64,000 bases of DNA from Limnovirga sp038203525 (GTDB lineage Bacteria; Bacteroidota; Bacteroidia; Chitinophagales; Chitinophagaceae). Positions 1-9,453 of this stretch are shown one piece after another. The stretch lies in assembly GCA_038203525.1 (NCBI GenBank), contig JBBRDW010000005.1, positions 1 to 64,000 of the forward strand. The letters are read 5' to 3'. The translations under genes were made by a program, and so were the position numbers. Positions within the stretch are counted from its first letter, which is position 1; every line of letters begins with the position of its first letter. The notes under the pieces were generated by a model. It saw only the letters and a program-made list of their open reading frames with translations. It ran no database searches and was not told the DNA's origin.

Positions 1-164
1 GGCATAAGCTCAACAGCAATCATATATTAAACCAGATAATGTAGTCTTGTTTATAACCATGGGAATAACACATTAAATTTTTTATCCATCAGCATTATTC
101 CTGTAATAAAAAGCGCAACGGACCATCTCGGTAAATTATAACTCCACAACATCGTACTTATAGC

Positions 165-454
165 AGTTTTTAATGATACCAGCAGAAGTTATTATGGCAT
201 CGTCCCTTGCGTCGCAATCCTTTCATCATTATCGCATCAGGCAACAATTTTGCACACCCTATTATAATTTGTAGCACAAAAATCTCCATGTTAACTGCAG
301 CTTCCGGATAGCTGCAATTTTCTTAATAATCTGCCTGCTTTTAAATCCGCGTACTTAATTTAAACCCTTAGCACCTTGCCCAATAACGAATAGAAGCTAG
401 ATGCGTGCGACGCAACTCTGTTTATTAGCAGCAATAGCGTTTGGATCAAAAAAA
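165..454. repeat. Intergenic inverted-repeat element 1 (type-B left arm, right arm)
   Basis: The left arm is at about 165-220: a T-tract, GATACCAGC, then TTGCGTCGCAATCC at 207-220. The right arm is at 401-454: GCGTGCGACGCAAC, then GGATCAAAAAAAA. About 180 nt of unlike sequence separates them. The left arm closely matches the left arm at 10348-10398 (shared GATACCAGCAG and CATCG blocks). No coding sequence is supported in 1-607; the rest of that stretch is AT-rich with nothing I can name. Confidence 0.75.
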
Positions 455-607
455 ACAACCGCATTGTATCTGGGATAAAGGTTAGTTGACGTGGGTAACT
501 GAAATAATAAAAAGACCGTTTGAACCAATAGAAAAAAACTTAATAGGAAAAATAAAAGGTTTGAAAATTACCGCCATCAGTATTTTATTTATTAGTAAGT
601 TCGGCAG

Positions 608-1564
608 ATGAAATATTTCATAACAGTATTTATTGCAATTGTATGTAAAATTACTGCTCCTGCGCAAAGCATACAAGAGCAGAAAAATTTTGTCCGTTAC
701 TCAATAACTATTCCTGGATCGGATGTAAATTTTAAAATGGTGCCGGTGAAGGCAGGCAGTTTTTTGATGGGAAGCAATGAAAAAGATAAAGCACACAAAA
801 CAGACGAAGGCCCACAAAAAAAAATCAACATCTCGTCATTCTGGATAGGTGAACACGAGGTAACATACGACGAATTTGTTCATTATTACGAGGATGAATC
901 TATATCGGTAAATTCAACTGTGGATGCAGTTACACGGCCAACTCCTCAATACATCGACTTTAGTTTAGGAATGGGTAAACAGGGTGGTTTCCCGGTAAAT
1001 AGTTTAAGCCAGCACAGCGCATTAATGTATTGCAAATGGCTTTACAAAGTAACGGGTACTTTCTACCGTTTACCTACCGAAGCTGAATGGGAATATGCAT
1101 GCAGGGCAGGAACGAATACAAATTATTATTCCAGTAACGACACTACAGAACTTGATCAATATGCGTGGTACGCTTCAAACAGCGATAATAAATTTCATAA
1201 AGTGATGCTTAAGAAACCCAATGCCTTAGGCTTGTACGACATGATGGGCAACGTAAGTGAATGGACGCTGGATCAGTATGATGAAAATTATTTTAAAACC
1301 ATTTCAATCAATACCACTGACCCTCTTATACCTTCTGCGTCCAGATATCCAAAAACCATACGTGGAGGCGGCTACGATGATGGTTCATTTTTTTTAAGGA
1401 GTGCCGCCCGCAACAAGTCAGACGCTTCCTGGAACAGGCGGGATCCACAAATTCCTAAAAGTAAGTGGTGGCTTACCAATGCCAGCTCTGTAGGCTTCAG
1501 AATTGTACGGCCTTTAAAACAACCAACAGCCGCAGAAGCAGAAGCATTTTATAATAACTATTAA
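608..1564 (+). CDS. Secreted SUMF1/FGE-sulfatase-domain protein
   Basis: A 318-residue exported protein of the formylglycine-generating-enzyme-like (FGE-sulfatase, C-type-lectin fold) family. A hydrophobic signal peptide ends near residue 20 (APAQS). Family motifs follow in order: GSFLMGS near 55, GEHEVTYDEF near 85, RLPTEAEWEYACRAGT near 155, MGNVSEW near 215, GGGYDDG near 253 and VGFRIVRP near the C-terminus. Genuine sulfatase-activating enzymes carry a cysteine pair in the C-terminal catalytic part; here that part has no cysteine, and no sulfatase lies nearby. A structural, binding or gliding-type role (GldJ/GldK-like proteins share the fold) is therefore more likely than sulfatase maturation. 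The ATG at 608 gives a good signal peptide. The neighbour downstream is co-directional, 88 nt away. Confidence 0.85.
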   Translation: MKYFITVFIAIVCKITAPAQSIQEQKNFVRYSITIPGSDVNFKMVPVKAGSFLMGSNEKDKAHKTDEGPQKKINISSFWIGEHEVTYDEFVHYYEDESISVNSTVDAVTRPTPQYIDFSLGMGKQGGFPVNSLSQHSALMYCKWLYKVTGTFYRLPTEAEWEYACRAGTNTNYYSSNDTTELDQYAWYASNSDNKFHKVMLKKPNALGLYDMMGNVSEWTLDQYDENYFKTISINTTDPLIPSASRYPKTIRGGGYDDGSFFLRSAARNKSDASWNRRDPQIPKSKWWLTNASSVGFRIVRPLKQPTAAEAEAFYNNY

Positions 1565-1652
1565 TCAAAGCTGCGGCAATTACTATTAAGTATATACCTT
1601 CCTTAAAAATCTTCACAATAAAAATAAACTTTCATCATTAAAAATTTCTAAC

Positions 1653-2981
1653 ATGCACGCAAATGAAAATTCTTCCCGCAGAAATTTTGTAAAACAATCC
1701 ACTTTAGTTGCCGGTGGTCTATTAGCTGCCCCATTTTTAACCCGGGCTAACTTTTTTTCCGGCGCATCAGATACCATTAAAATTGCGTTGATTGGCTGTG
1801 GCGGCCGGGGAACCGGCGCAGCATCGCAAGCTTTAATGAGCAAACAAAATGTAAAACTTGTGGCAATGGCAGATGCCTTCCGCGACAGGCTCGACAGCTG
1901 CCTGAAAGAACTCTCATCGGATGATATTACCGATGGAAAAGGCAACCTTCGCGATAAAATAGATGTACCTGAAGAAAGAAGATTCACAGGCTTCGATGCC
2001 TATCAAAAAGCAATCGCACTGGCAGATGTTGTCATACTTACCACACCTCCGGGCTTTCGCCCCATTCATTTTGAAGAAGCCGTAAAACAGAATAAACATA
2101 TTTTTATGGAAAAGCCGGTTGCAACAGACCCGGTAGGCATTAGAAGGGTTTTAGCTGCAGCAGAAGTTGCCAAGCAAAAAAAACTGAATGTGGTTGTTGG
2201 GCTGCAAAGACGTTATCAAAATTCTTACCGCGAACTTTTCCAGCGCAAAGACATGATTGGCGATATTACCTCGGCACAAGCCTGGTGGAATAACGATGGC
2301 GTTTGGGTAAAACCAAGAACCCCAGACCAGACAGAAATGGAATATCAAATGCGCAACTGGTATTATTTTGTATGGCTTTGCGGAGATCATATTTGCGAGC
2401 AGCACATTCACAACATAGATGTTATTAACTGGTTTAAAGGTGGGTTTCCGGTAAAAGCGCAGGGCATGGGCGGCAGGCAGGTTCGTAAAGGGAAAGATTA
2501 TGGTGAAATTTTCGATCACCACTATGTAGAGTATACTTATGCCGATGGCTCTATTTTAAACAGCCAGTGCCGCCACATACCCGGTACCATGAGTAAAGTT
2601 GATGAGTATCTTGTAGGAACCAAAGGAACAATAAAGTGCGATGCCGGCACCATTGCAGACAGCAAAGGAAACACCTTATACCAGTTCGATACCAAAACAG
2701 AAAATAATCCTTACCAGACAGAGCATGACGAATTATTTGCTGCTATTGCCAGGGGCGAATATAAATTCTGGGATGCTGAACGTGGCGCCAAAAGCACCAT
2801 GACCTCGATTCTTGGCCGCCTGGCCACTTACAGCGGTCAGGTGGTTGAATGGGACAAAGCCATTAATCTCAACCTCGATTTGCACCCCACCACCTATACC
2901 TGGGATACCAAGCCACCTCTAACGCCAGGCGCAGATGGCTTGTACCCAGTAGCAATTCCAGGTGTTACAAAATATGTATAG
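1653..2981 (+). CDS. Gfo/Idh/MocA-family oxidoreductase with Tat-type signal
   Basis: A 442-residue NAD(P)-dependent sugar or inositol dehydrogenase-type protein. The N-terminus has a twin-arginine signal (SSRRNFVKQ, then a hydrophobic stretch), so it is probably exported folded to the periplasm. The Rossmann nucleotide-binding motif IALIGCGGRGTGAA follows at about residue 46, and the family EKPV motif (MEKPVATDP) at about 152. The C-terminal half has the Gfo/Idh alpha/beta domain, including HIHNIDVINWF. The length fits the exported Bacteroidota subfamily (about 430-460 residues). The substrate cannot be told from sequence. A terminator-like hairpin lies just downstream at 3000-3031. Confidence 0.9.
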   Translation: MHANENSSRRNFVKQSTLVAGGLLAAPFLTRANFFSGASDTIKIALIGCGGRGTGAASQALMSKQNVKLVAMADAFRDRLDSCLKELSSDDITDGKGNLRDKIDVPEERRFTGFDAYQKAIALADVVILTTPPGFRPIHFEEAVKQNKHIFMEKPVATDPVGIRRVLAAAEVAKQKKLNVVVGLQRRYQNSYRELFQRKDMIGDITSAQAWWNNDGVWVKPRTPDQTEMEYQMRNWYYFVWLCGDHICEQHIHNIDVINWFKGGFPVKAQGMGGRQVRKGKDYGEIFDHHYVEYTYADGSILNSQCRHIPGTMSKVDEYLVGTKGTIKCDAGTIADSKGNTLYQFDTKTENNPYQTEHDELFAAIARGEYKFWDAERGAKSTMTSILGRLATYSGQVVEWDKAINLNLDLHPTTYTWDTKPPLTPGADGLYPVAIPGVTKYV

Positions 2982-2999
2982 CCACTTACACAATAAAAA

Positions 3000-3031
3000 T
3001 AAAGCCGTTCCAAAAAAAGAGCGGCTTTTTT
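3000..3031 (+). terminator. Rho-independent terminator after Gfo/Idh gene
   Basis: AAAGCCG at 3001-3007 pairs with CGGCTTT at 3022-3028 around a 14-nt loop and is followed by a T-run. It lies 19 nt after the stop codon of the oxidoreductase. Confidence 0.7.
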
Positions 3032-3074
3032 ATTGTATTGATAGCAGCAGTTAAAGGGAATAGAAAAATACAAT

Positions 3075-3273
3075 TGATGAGCCCGGCATTTGAATTACGA
3101 TGAAGCTTCTCTTGCGTCGCACCCTTGTACTTTCGCAATGTAAGTCATCCGTCCACCGCCTACCGTAAACAGCCATCGTTTGACGGCAGGCAGACGTTCA
3201 GCAGTAGAGTAAGTGTACAAGAGTGCGACGCAACGGAAGCCCAATCCCCATCCCAATGCCGGGCCCAAAAAAA
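3075..3273. repeat. Intergenic inverted-repeat element 2 (A/A pair)
   Basis: This is a clear full unit. The left arm (3075-3130) reads GAGCCCGGC, about 20 variable nt, GAAGCTTC, then TTGCGTCGCACCCTTGTAC. The right arm (3214-3273) is its inverse: GTACAAGAGTGCGACGCAAC, GGAAGC, then GCCGGGCCCAAAAAAA. The loop between is about 83 nt. Short open frames here come from the repeat and are not genes. The unit lies between the end of the Gfo/Idh gene and the terminator of the convergent sus operon. Confidence 0.9.
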
Positions 3274-3319
3274 TCAGGAATCCAATTTGGATTTACACCA
3301 AACCAATCATGAAATATTT

Positions 3320-3352
3320 AAAAAAAAAGCCGCCCCGTATAAAAGGGCGGCC
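3320..3352 (-). terminator. Terminator of the susCD operon
   Basis: On the minus strand GCCGCCC (complement of 3345-3351) pairs with GGGCGGC (complement of 3329-3335) around TTTTATACG, followed by nine T. It is a textbook intrinsic terminator, 26 nt past the stop of the last operon gene. Confidence 0.88.
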
Positions 3353-3377
3353 GTAAAATGAAATTTATTCAATTATT

Positions 3378-4319
3378 CTACTGATAAAATTCGTCGATTA
3401 TATACCTGTTTAATGGGGTACCGGTTACCACGGTGTACTGAAATTTAAAATGCTTGTTAACCGGGTCTGCCAATAAAATGGTAGGACCAGAAATAACAGA
3501 AACACCAGCACTGAGCATTACCGCAACGTCATCTGCATTTAAAGTTACTTTAAAATTACTTAGAACACCGTTAGTATTGGTAAAAGTGATTTCATAGCGT
3601 GGTTGAATGTAATAACCACTGGCTACTTCCATGGAAGTTGCAGATGTTGCAGAAATCGTGGTATTCTCTTCTGTAAAAGATAGACCACTCAATGTGCCTG
3701 TGCCAGTTGCATTATCCCATCTTGAAAAATCCCATAAATAAGAACCTGCAAGCGGGTTACCAATAACATGGTAATAAATGGTACCGTAGTTACCGCTTAT
3801 AAGGGTACCCTGTGCATCCGTAATGCTTACGGGAAGCATATAACTTCTTGTAGGATCAAGTTTGGAAGGATAAAACTGAACTGTTATCAAAGCTACCCTT
3901 TCCCCAGCCTTGATTGTAGCAGTTGTTTGTGCCAACGTAAACAGGCTGTCTGGGAATAATTCGTATTTATTTCCGTTTGCTGGATTGCCGTTATAAGCAT
4001 CAAGTGCAGCATTGTCAACGCCAACAGTAACCACAATATCCTTGGTGAGCGTGTACTCAGAGGCCAGGTTAACATAAAATGATACTACCGAATCTGCTGA
4101 AAAGTTCAATGAAGCCCTGGTAAAATTCGACAATCCAGCATCGTTACCCGGACCGGTTACATTTGTACCGTCTGCCGATATATTGTTTCTGATTTCAACC
4201 AGCGGTTTAATCTGAGTAAAATCCGTAGCATTGGTATTTCTATCTTTTACACAGGCCCCAAGATTTGCCACAAGGAATAAGCCTGTTAAAAAATAAGAAT
4301 ATTTCAAAATTTTGTTCAT
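3378..4319 (-). CDS. DUF1735 (BT_3987-type) domain lipoprotein
   Basis: A 313-residue predicted lipoprotein. The signal peptide ends in the lipobox LGAC (cysteine near residue 23), so it is probably anchored in the outer membrane. Residues about 75-185 resemble the DUF1735 domain common in accessory lipoproteins of Sus-type loci: long beta-rich stretch, IKAGERVALITVQFYPSKLDP, YMLPVSITDAQG. The C-terminal part is a second beta-rich domain, as in carbohydrate-binding SusE-position proteins. It is the last gene of susC-susD-this gene, starting 41 nt after susD, so it is likely a glycan-binding surface partner of that pair. The ligand is unknown. Confidence 0.8.
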   Translation of the reverse strand: MNKILKYSYFLTGLFLVANLGACVKDRNTNATDFTQIKPLVEIRNNISADGTNVTGPGNDAGLSNFTRASLNFSADSVVSFYVNLASEYTLTKDIVVTVGVDNAALDAYNGNPANGNKYELFPDSLFTLAQTTATIKAGERVALITVQFYPSKLDPTRSYMLPVSITDAQGTLISGNYGTIYYHVIGNPLAGSYLWDFSRWDNATGTGTLSGLSFTEENTTISATSATSMEVASGYYIQPRYEITFTNTNGVLSNFKVTLNADDVAVMLSAGVSVISGPTILLADPVNKHFKFQYTVVTGTPLNRYIIDEFYQ

Positions 4320-4360
4320 AATTAAAAGTTTTTTATATCAATGATTTTTAAAAGACCCAC

Positions 4361-5827
4361 TTAAGGCATCCAGAACAGTTTAGATGTATGATGTGCGCCA
4401 TCTGCCTGAGCTGGAACATTTACTGCATTTGTTGTGTATTCAATCTCGGGATAAATAATCCTCACAGGTATTGCAGCTACATCCACATACGGAGATTGCG
4501 AAAGTGGAATCTCTGCTGGTAAACCCAGCCTGCGGTAATCGGCCCAGGCTTCAAATGGTGTAACTGTATTCATAGCAGCCCACTTTTGGGAAATAATTAA
4601 AGCTAACTTATCTGCTGCTTCATCCCAATTTACATCCTGCTTACCAGCCTGAGTGTAATATGCAGTTGCAGCCGTAGTTGCGCTTGGAACTCCTAAGTAA
4701 GTAAACGATGCAGTTACACCTTTTTGATAAAGTGCTTTCGCATCGCCCGTAAGCCATCCACGCTGAACGGCCTCTGCCTGTAGAAAATAGCTCTCTGCCG
4801 CAGAAACAACAACAGCTGTTTGACTAAATGACTTTAAAACGCCAGGACCAAATACTGAAGTTGCAGACCCTACAATAGCACCAACAGATTGTCCGATATA
4901 GTTACCCTGATAAACAGTTGTGCTGCCAGATATTGGTTTATATATCAAACCTAAACGTGGGTCATTGTTGTTTGAATAAAAATCAAGGGCATATCTATTT
5001 GCTCTCCAAAAGTCATTCGTATAAGTGCCTGAGGCATTGTAGTTAAAATCCCAAAATGGATTTTGTTTGCCATCAGCATTTTGATAACCAGGATTGGCAC
5101 TTGCATCTGCCGCGAGAAATCCATTGCCGTCTGCCGTAATTTTTGCAAGCTCAGTTTGGATGTAGCTGTCTCTGCCAATTTGTGACTGACGTAGTAAAAT
5201 TCTCAATTTGAGGGTATTAGCAAGCTGCACCCATTTCGTATTATCGCCAGTAAAAAATATATCACCCGTTCTTGTTACTACAGGCGAGTTTTCCATAAGC
5301 GTAACGGCAGCATCGAGATTTAGCATCAGGCTATCATAGATACTTTGTGCATTTGTGTAAGTAGGCAGAATTACTCCGGTTCCCTGTAACGCATCAGTAT
5401 AAGGCACATCTCCGAACATATCTACAAGCTGCTGGTATTCATATGCCTTCATAATTTTTGCAGCACCTTCATAAAACCCCTGACCTTGAATACGGCCTTG
5501 TTGTTCAACGTAGTTATAATCCTCAAGGTTATCGTAGATAATAAACCAAAGGCCATTACCAAATTGTGTTGTTTGCTGGTAAGTTGTAAAATCATTATTA
5601 CTGATAGCATAACTTCCACTGATAGACCAATAGCCCATCCATCCGCTGATAAAAGTATAGTTATTTATCTGCCTTGCCGCCGTTCTGGCAAGTGCCGCTG
5701 GTAGCACTAATTCAGGTGTTGTATTAGACGCTGAGTTTGGGTTTGTATTGATATTTAAGTAATCTTTTTTACAGCCCATCTCCGTTACAAGCACCACGAC
5801 TGAAAAAAATATTATGAGTTTTTTCAT
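4361..5827 (-). CDS. SusD/RagB-family outer-membrane lipoprotein (SusD-like 2)
   Basis: A 488-residue nutrient-binding lipoprotein that caps its SusC partner. The lipobox cysteine is near residue 19 (EMGCKKDYLNINTNPN). The NINTNPN opening and the segment GWMGYWSISGSYA belong to the SusD-like_2 branch rather than classical SusD. Alpha-helical TPR-like segments such as AAKIMKAYEYQQLVDMFGDVPY near residue 125 are typical. It starts 38 nt after susC. SusD-like_2 proteins occur in loci for peptides as well as glycans, so the substrate is open. Confidence 0.92.
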   Translation of the reverse strand: MKKLIIFFSVVVLVTEMGCKKDYLNINTNPNSASNTTPELVLPAALARTAARQINNYTFISGWMGYWSISGSYAISNNDFTTYQQTTQFGNGLWFIIYDNLEDYNYVEQQGRIQGQGFYEGAAKIMKAYEYQQLVDMFGDVPYTDALQGTGVILPTYTNAQSIYDSLMLNLDAAVTLMENSPVVTRTGDIFFTGDNTKWVQLANTLKLRILLRQSQIGRDSYIQTELAKITADGNGFLAADASANPGYQNADGKQNPFWDFNYNASGTYTNDFWRANRYALDFYSNNNDPRLGLIYKPISGSTTVYQGNYIGQSVGAIVGSATSVFGPGVLKSFSQTAVVVSAAESYFLQAEAVQRGWLTGDAKALYQKGVTASFTYLGVPSATTAATAYYTQAGKQDVNWDEAADKLALIISQKWAAMNTVTPFEAWADYRRLGLPAEIPLSQSPYVDVAAIPVRIIYPEIEYTTNAVNVPAQADGAHHTSKLFWMP

Positions 5828-5865
5828 TGCTTAATAATTTTATTAAAATTTAATTTTACGTTCTA

Positions 5866-8800
5866 TTAAAAACCTACGTTGATATTGATACCGTAGAACC
5901 TTGTTGGCGGAGTTTGATTAATATCAGTAGTACCGATGCCATTCCCGTTCGTATTGCTAAACTCAGGGTCACTCCATACATTTTCATTAGCTCTCTTGGC
6001 TATCAGGTTTCTGCCAACAATACCAATACTCAAACTTTGTAGAAATCCAATGTCGCCCATAAGTTTTTTAGGAAAATCGTAACTAAGTGAAACTTCTCTC
6101 AACTTCCAGAAATCGGCACTATTTATATAGTTACTGCCAACCGCATTCCAGGTACTAGCCCAGAAACCATTATTACCGTCACGGGTAGTTATGTTGGTAT
6201 TGGGTACAAGTTTGCCGGTTCCATCATCATAAACAGAGTTAGGCAAAACAAATGCCTGTCTGCCTGATTGTGCCGAATACCATGATACGCCGGTAAAATC
6301 AAGATTTGATCCAAGACTGTTAAAAATCACTGCTCCAAAACGGCCGTCTGCCACAGCGTTTAAAGTAAAGCCTTTGTAGCTTATAGAAGTGTTAAGACCG
6401 ATTCTGAACGGAGGATTACTAGTTCCAAAAAGCTTTTGCGTTGGGTCAATTGTTGGACTTCCTGTAGTTTTATTCACTATTAATCGTCCCTGACCATCGC
6501 GAACCCAGTCATTTGTTTTCACCTGAGGATACGCCAATCCGATTACGGCAAAAGAATTACCACCTACAGATACATCATTTAAGCCATAGCCGATTGATTC
6601 TACCTGGTTTTTATTATAGGCAAAATTAGCTCCGATATCCCATCTGAAACCATCTTTAGTTTGAAGGAGTGGTGTAACTTTTAAATCAAGCTCAACCCCT
6701 TTATTACTCATTACGCCTGAGTTAACAGTAGCGCTGGTAAAACCGGTTGTTGGAGAAATACTAATAGGGATCGTTTGATCGGTAGTTCTTGCCTGGTAGT
6801 AGGCAGCAGTAAAGTTAACTCTGTTTTTGAAGAAGCCTAACTCCAATGCAATTTCCTTTTCGGTAGTAAATTCAGGCTTTATGTCTGAATTTGCATAGTT
6901 GTTACCAACTGTGTACCCGGCACTATTTCCCAAAGGAAAACCAGGTGCTGCATTAAAGGTATTTGAAAGAGAGTATGGGCCTACACTTACCTGTGCTGTT
7001 TTACTGTATGCACCTCTTAACTTTCCAAAACTTAACCAAGAAGGCATATTATTTTTCATTAATTCAGAAAATACAAAAGCCATATCCACAGCCGGATATA
7101 AGTAAGACCTGTTATCAGGCGATAAAACCGAATTCCAGTCGTTGCGTAAAGAAGCATGCAGGTATAAAAAATCTTTATATCCTAAAGATAAATCTCCAAA
7201 AACACCATAGGTTCTTGATTCAACTTTAAATTCACCAACTGTAGGTTCTGAAACCCTGTTACTAACGTTGTAGAAATCAGGGATAACCAGCGCACTTGCT
7301 GATAAACTGGATGCTCTAAAATAATTATTTTGAATCTGATTTCCCAAAATCAGTTTAACATCAAGGTTTTTAAAGAAGGTCTTTTGCAAAGCCATAAGGA
7401 AATCACTTGTAAATCTTTGGTTGGTGCTAAATGCATCTCCCTGGCTCGGATCAAGTTTTCTTACACTGCTGGGAATATTGCCAGCTCCCAGTGGATCAGC
7501 TTCCGCCCATGGTGCGAAATCCCATCCTTCTTTTGTATATTTATTGTTATAGTCATTCCTTCCTAAACTTGCTCTGTAGGAGAAGTTAAGCCAATCCGTA
7601 GCTTTAAAATTTAAATTTGCACTTCCAATAAGGTCTGCACTTCTTTCATCTAACCTTGATGCATCAATTTGCCACCATGGGTTACCATAATATGCATTGA
7701 AATATCCGTCGGGATTAGCAAATGTATTTGTACGCCAATCTCTGAAATCCCTAAGATCGATACTTGCCGGGGTATTAATCACGGTCCAGTACACAGGGCG
7801 GTTTTGAAAATATGAACCACCACCATTATAACCACCGCCAAAACCACTTGTTCCATAGCTGAATGGAACACCTGAACTTGCAGTAGTATTGGTTCTCGAA
7901 ATAGTATAGCCTAAGTTGTAATTAGCACTAAACTTGCCACTTTCCCTGGAACCGTTAATCCTAAAAGTATTTCTGTGTGCTACATCCTTGGGAATGGTAC
8001 CTTTTACATCTACGTCCTGAAAGGAAAGGTAAAACCTGCTCTTATCGTCTCCAGCTGAATAAGAAATATCATTTTGAAGCGTTAACCCTTTGTCAAAAAA
8101 ATCTGTTTTGGCATTTGGTTTAGCTGAATATATTCCTTTTAATGTTGAGTCAACATAAGTACCGTCAGCATTATAGATCCTTACAGGCCCGCCAATGTCT
8201 ACGGTTGCGCCATTAAATTCAGGTCCATAATTCTGATTTTCATAAGGAACATAATAAGTATATGGATTTCCTGGGAAAGCCTGAACGCCAGCAAATTGCG
8301 CTAAGTCATTTTCACCGCCATCCTGTCCAAATCTGTTTTGAAATTTTGGCGTATAGGCAATAGACTCAACATTTGCCGTACTGCTAAAATTTATTTTCGG
8401 TTTTCCCTTGGTTCCTCTTTTGGTAGTAACAATTAAAACTCCGTTTGATGCAGCTGAACCATATAATGCAGATGCAGATGCACCTTTCAATACAGTTACA
8501 TTGTCCACATCATTGGGGTTGAGGGAACTTAAGTAATTAATTGGCAGAATTACGTCATCCACCACCAAAAGTGCCTGGTTATTGCCCAAAATAGACCTGT
8601 TCCCCCTAAGGGTTACGCGAGTATCGGGTTTTACACCATTGTTTACCAAATTTACCTGCAGGCCAGCAACTTTTCCAGCTAAACCTGTAGCAATGTTGGT
8701 AACCTTTGCTGCTGTAAGATCTTTTGAACTAACCTTAGTTGTTGAATAACCTAAGGATTTAGCTTGTCGTTGAATACCTAAAGCGGTTGTTACAATAACA

Positions 8801-9105
8801 TCTGTCAAGTTATTTGTACCCCTAGCAAGGGTAGCATTTACACTGGTCTCTGCACCCAATGTAATACTTCCTGGCTGAAAGTTTACAGCTGTAATCACCA
8901 AAACGTCACCAGTTTTGGCCTGAATCTTAAAAACGCCGTCTGCACCCGCTACAGAAGTAGTTTTGGTGCCCTTTACATTTATTGTGGCATAAGGAACAGG
9001 GTCTCCGTTTTGCTCAGATACCTTGCCCGTAATGCTACGAGTTTGCGACAATGCTGCAATATTAATAAGCAGCGTCACAAAAAGCAGACTTACAATTTTT
9101 CTCAT
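5866..9105 (-). CDS. SusC/RagA-family TonB-dependent outer-membrane receptor
   Basis: A 1,079-residue TonB-linked transporter that imports the ligand captured by the SusD partner. In order: a signal peptide (to about residue 20), a carboxypeptidase-regulatory-like beta domain (residues about 22-90, GKVSEQNGDPVPYATINVKG), the SusC box and plug (VIVTTALGIQRQAKSLGYS near 105; NQALLVVDDVILP near 180; ASASALYG near 210) and a 22-strand-type barrel ending in an aromatic C-terminus (NVGF). The length fits the family (about 1,000-1,100). It is the first gene of the operon, and a -7-like box lies 27 nt upstream of the ATG. Confidence 0.95.
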   Translation of the reverse strand: MRKIVSLLFVTLLINIAALSQTRSITGKVSEQNGDPVPYATINVKGTKTTSVAGADGVFKIQAKTGDVLVITAVNFQPGSITLGAETSVNATLARGTNNLTDVIVTTALGIQRQAKSLGYSTTKVSSKDLTAAKVTNIATGLAGKVAGLQVNLVNNGVKPDTRVTLRGNRSILGNNQALLVVDDVILPINYLSSLNPNDVDNVTVLKGASASALYGSAASNGVLIVTTKRGTKGKPKINFSSTANVESIAYTPKFQNRFGQDGGENDLAQFAGVQAFPGNPYTYYVPYENQNYGPEFNGATVDIGGPVRIYNADGTYVDSTLKGIYSAKPNAKTDFFDKGLTLQNDISYSAGDDKSRFYLSFQDVDVKGTIPKDVAHRNTFRINGSRESGKFSANYNLGYTISRTNTTASSGVPFSYGTSGFGGGYNGGGSYFQNRPVYWTVINTPASIDLRDFRDWRTNTFANPDGYFNAYYGNPWWQIDASRLDERSADLIGSANLNFKATDWLNFSYRASLGRNDYNNKYTKEGWDFAPWAEADPLGAGNIPSSVRKLDPSQGDAFSTNQRFTSDFLMALQKTFFKNLDVKLILGNQIQNNYFRASSLSASALVIPDFYNVSNRVSEPTVGEFKVESRTYGVFGDLSLGYKDFLYLHASLRNDWNSVLSPDNRSYLYPAVDMAFVFSELMKNNMPSWLSFGKLRGAYSKTAQVSVGPYSLSNTFNAAPGFPLGNSAGYTVGNNYANSDIKPEFTTEKEIALELGFFKNRVNFTAAYYQARTTDQTIPISISPTTGFTSATVNSGVMSNKGVELDLKVTPLLQTKDGFRWDIGANFAYNKNQVESIGYGLNDVSVGGNSFAVIGLAYPQVKTNDWVRDGQGRLIVNKTTGSPTIDPTQKLFGTSNPPFRIGLNTSISYKGFTLNAVADGRFGAVIFNSLGSNLDFTGVSWYSAQSGRQAFVLPNSVYDDGTGKLVPNTNITTRDGNNGFWASTWNAVGSNYINSADFWKLREVSLSYDFPKKLMGDIGFLQSLSIGIVGRNLIAKRANENVWSDPEFSNTNGNGIGTTDINQTPPTRFYGININVGF

Positions 9106-9131
9106 GTTACTATTAGGTTTTAAAATTTGCG

Positions 9132-9139
9132 CAAAAATA
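9132..9139 (-). promoter_or_regulatory. Candidate -7 box for the susC operon
   Basis: On the minus strand TATTTTTG matches the Bacteroidota TAnnTTTG -7 element, 26 nt before the susC ATG. No convincing -33 box is seen at the usual spacing, so this is a moderate call. The rest of the 348-nt gap 9106-9453 is very AT-rich and holds no gene. Confidence 0.4.
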
Positions 9140-9335
9140 GGGAGCGAATTAACAAATGATTAATTTAAATAAAAGAATCTGTTAATTGCTTTAAAGTGAG
9201 TTAAGACAATCTCCAAAAAAATAATGCTGCTTAAAAAGTATAAGAAAGATTAATAAAAAAATATCATATATCTAATTTATTAATTATCAGTAGTTAATAT
9301 GGTTTTAAAAAAACACTTGTTTATATAATAATACT

Positions 9336-9349
9336 AACAATCGATTGTT
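9336..9349. promoter_or_regulatory. Perfect 14-nt palindrome, possible operator
   Basis: AACAATCGATTGTT is perfectly self-complementary and sits in the middle of the divergent susC/folD intergenic region. A dimeric repressor or activator site is possible; AT-rich DNA makes chance palindromes more likely. Confidence 0.3.
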
Positions 9350-9441
9350 CTTAAAAACCCTGCCCCAAAAAATTATTTTCCTTTTTTCGCAAGATTAAAA
9401 CAGAAAAAATTAAATTAAAATGAAAATCCGTAAGTGAAATA

Positions 9442-9449
9442 TATTTTTG
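9442..9449 (+). promoter_or_regulatory. Candidate -7 box for folD
   Basis: TATTTTTG matches TAnnTTTG and lies only 4 nt before the folD ATG, a spacing that also recurs ahead of queE (10650-10657). It implies a very short leader. No clear -33 box was found. Confidence 0.45.
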
Positions 9450-9453
9450 CATC

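Noticed and set aside
482..676. 64-codon minus-strand frame at the left edge
   Set aside because: Lies antisense to the leader and start of the FGE-like gene; low complexity with no start signal.
3125..3361. Open frame of 78 codons over element 2
   Set aside because: It runs through both repeat arms and the terminator, has no start signal and no protein character.
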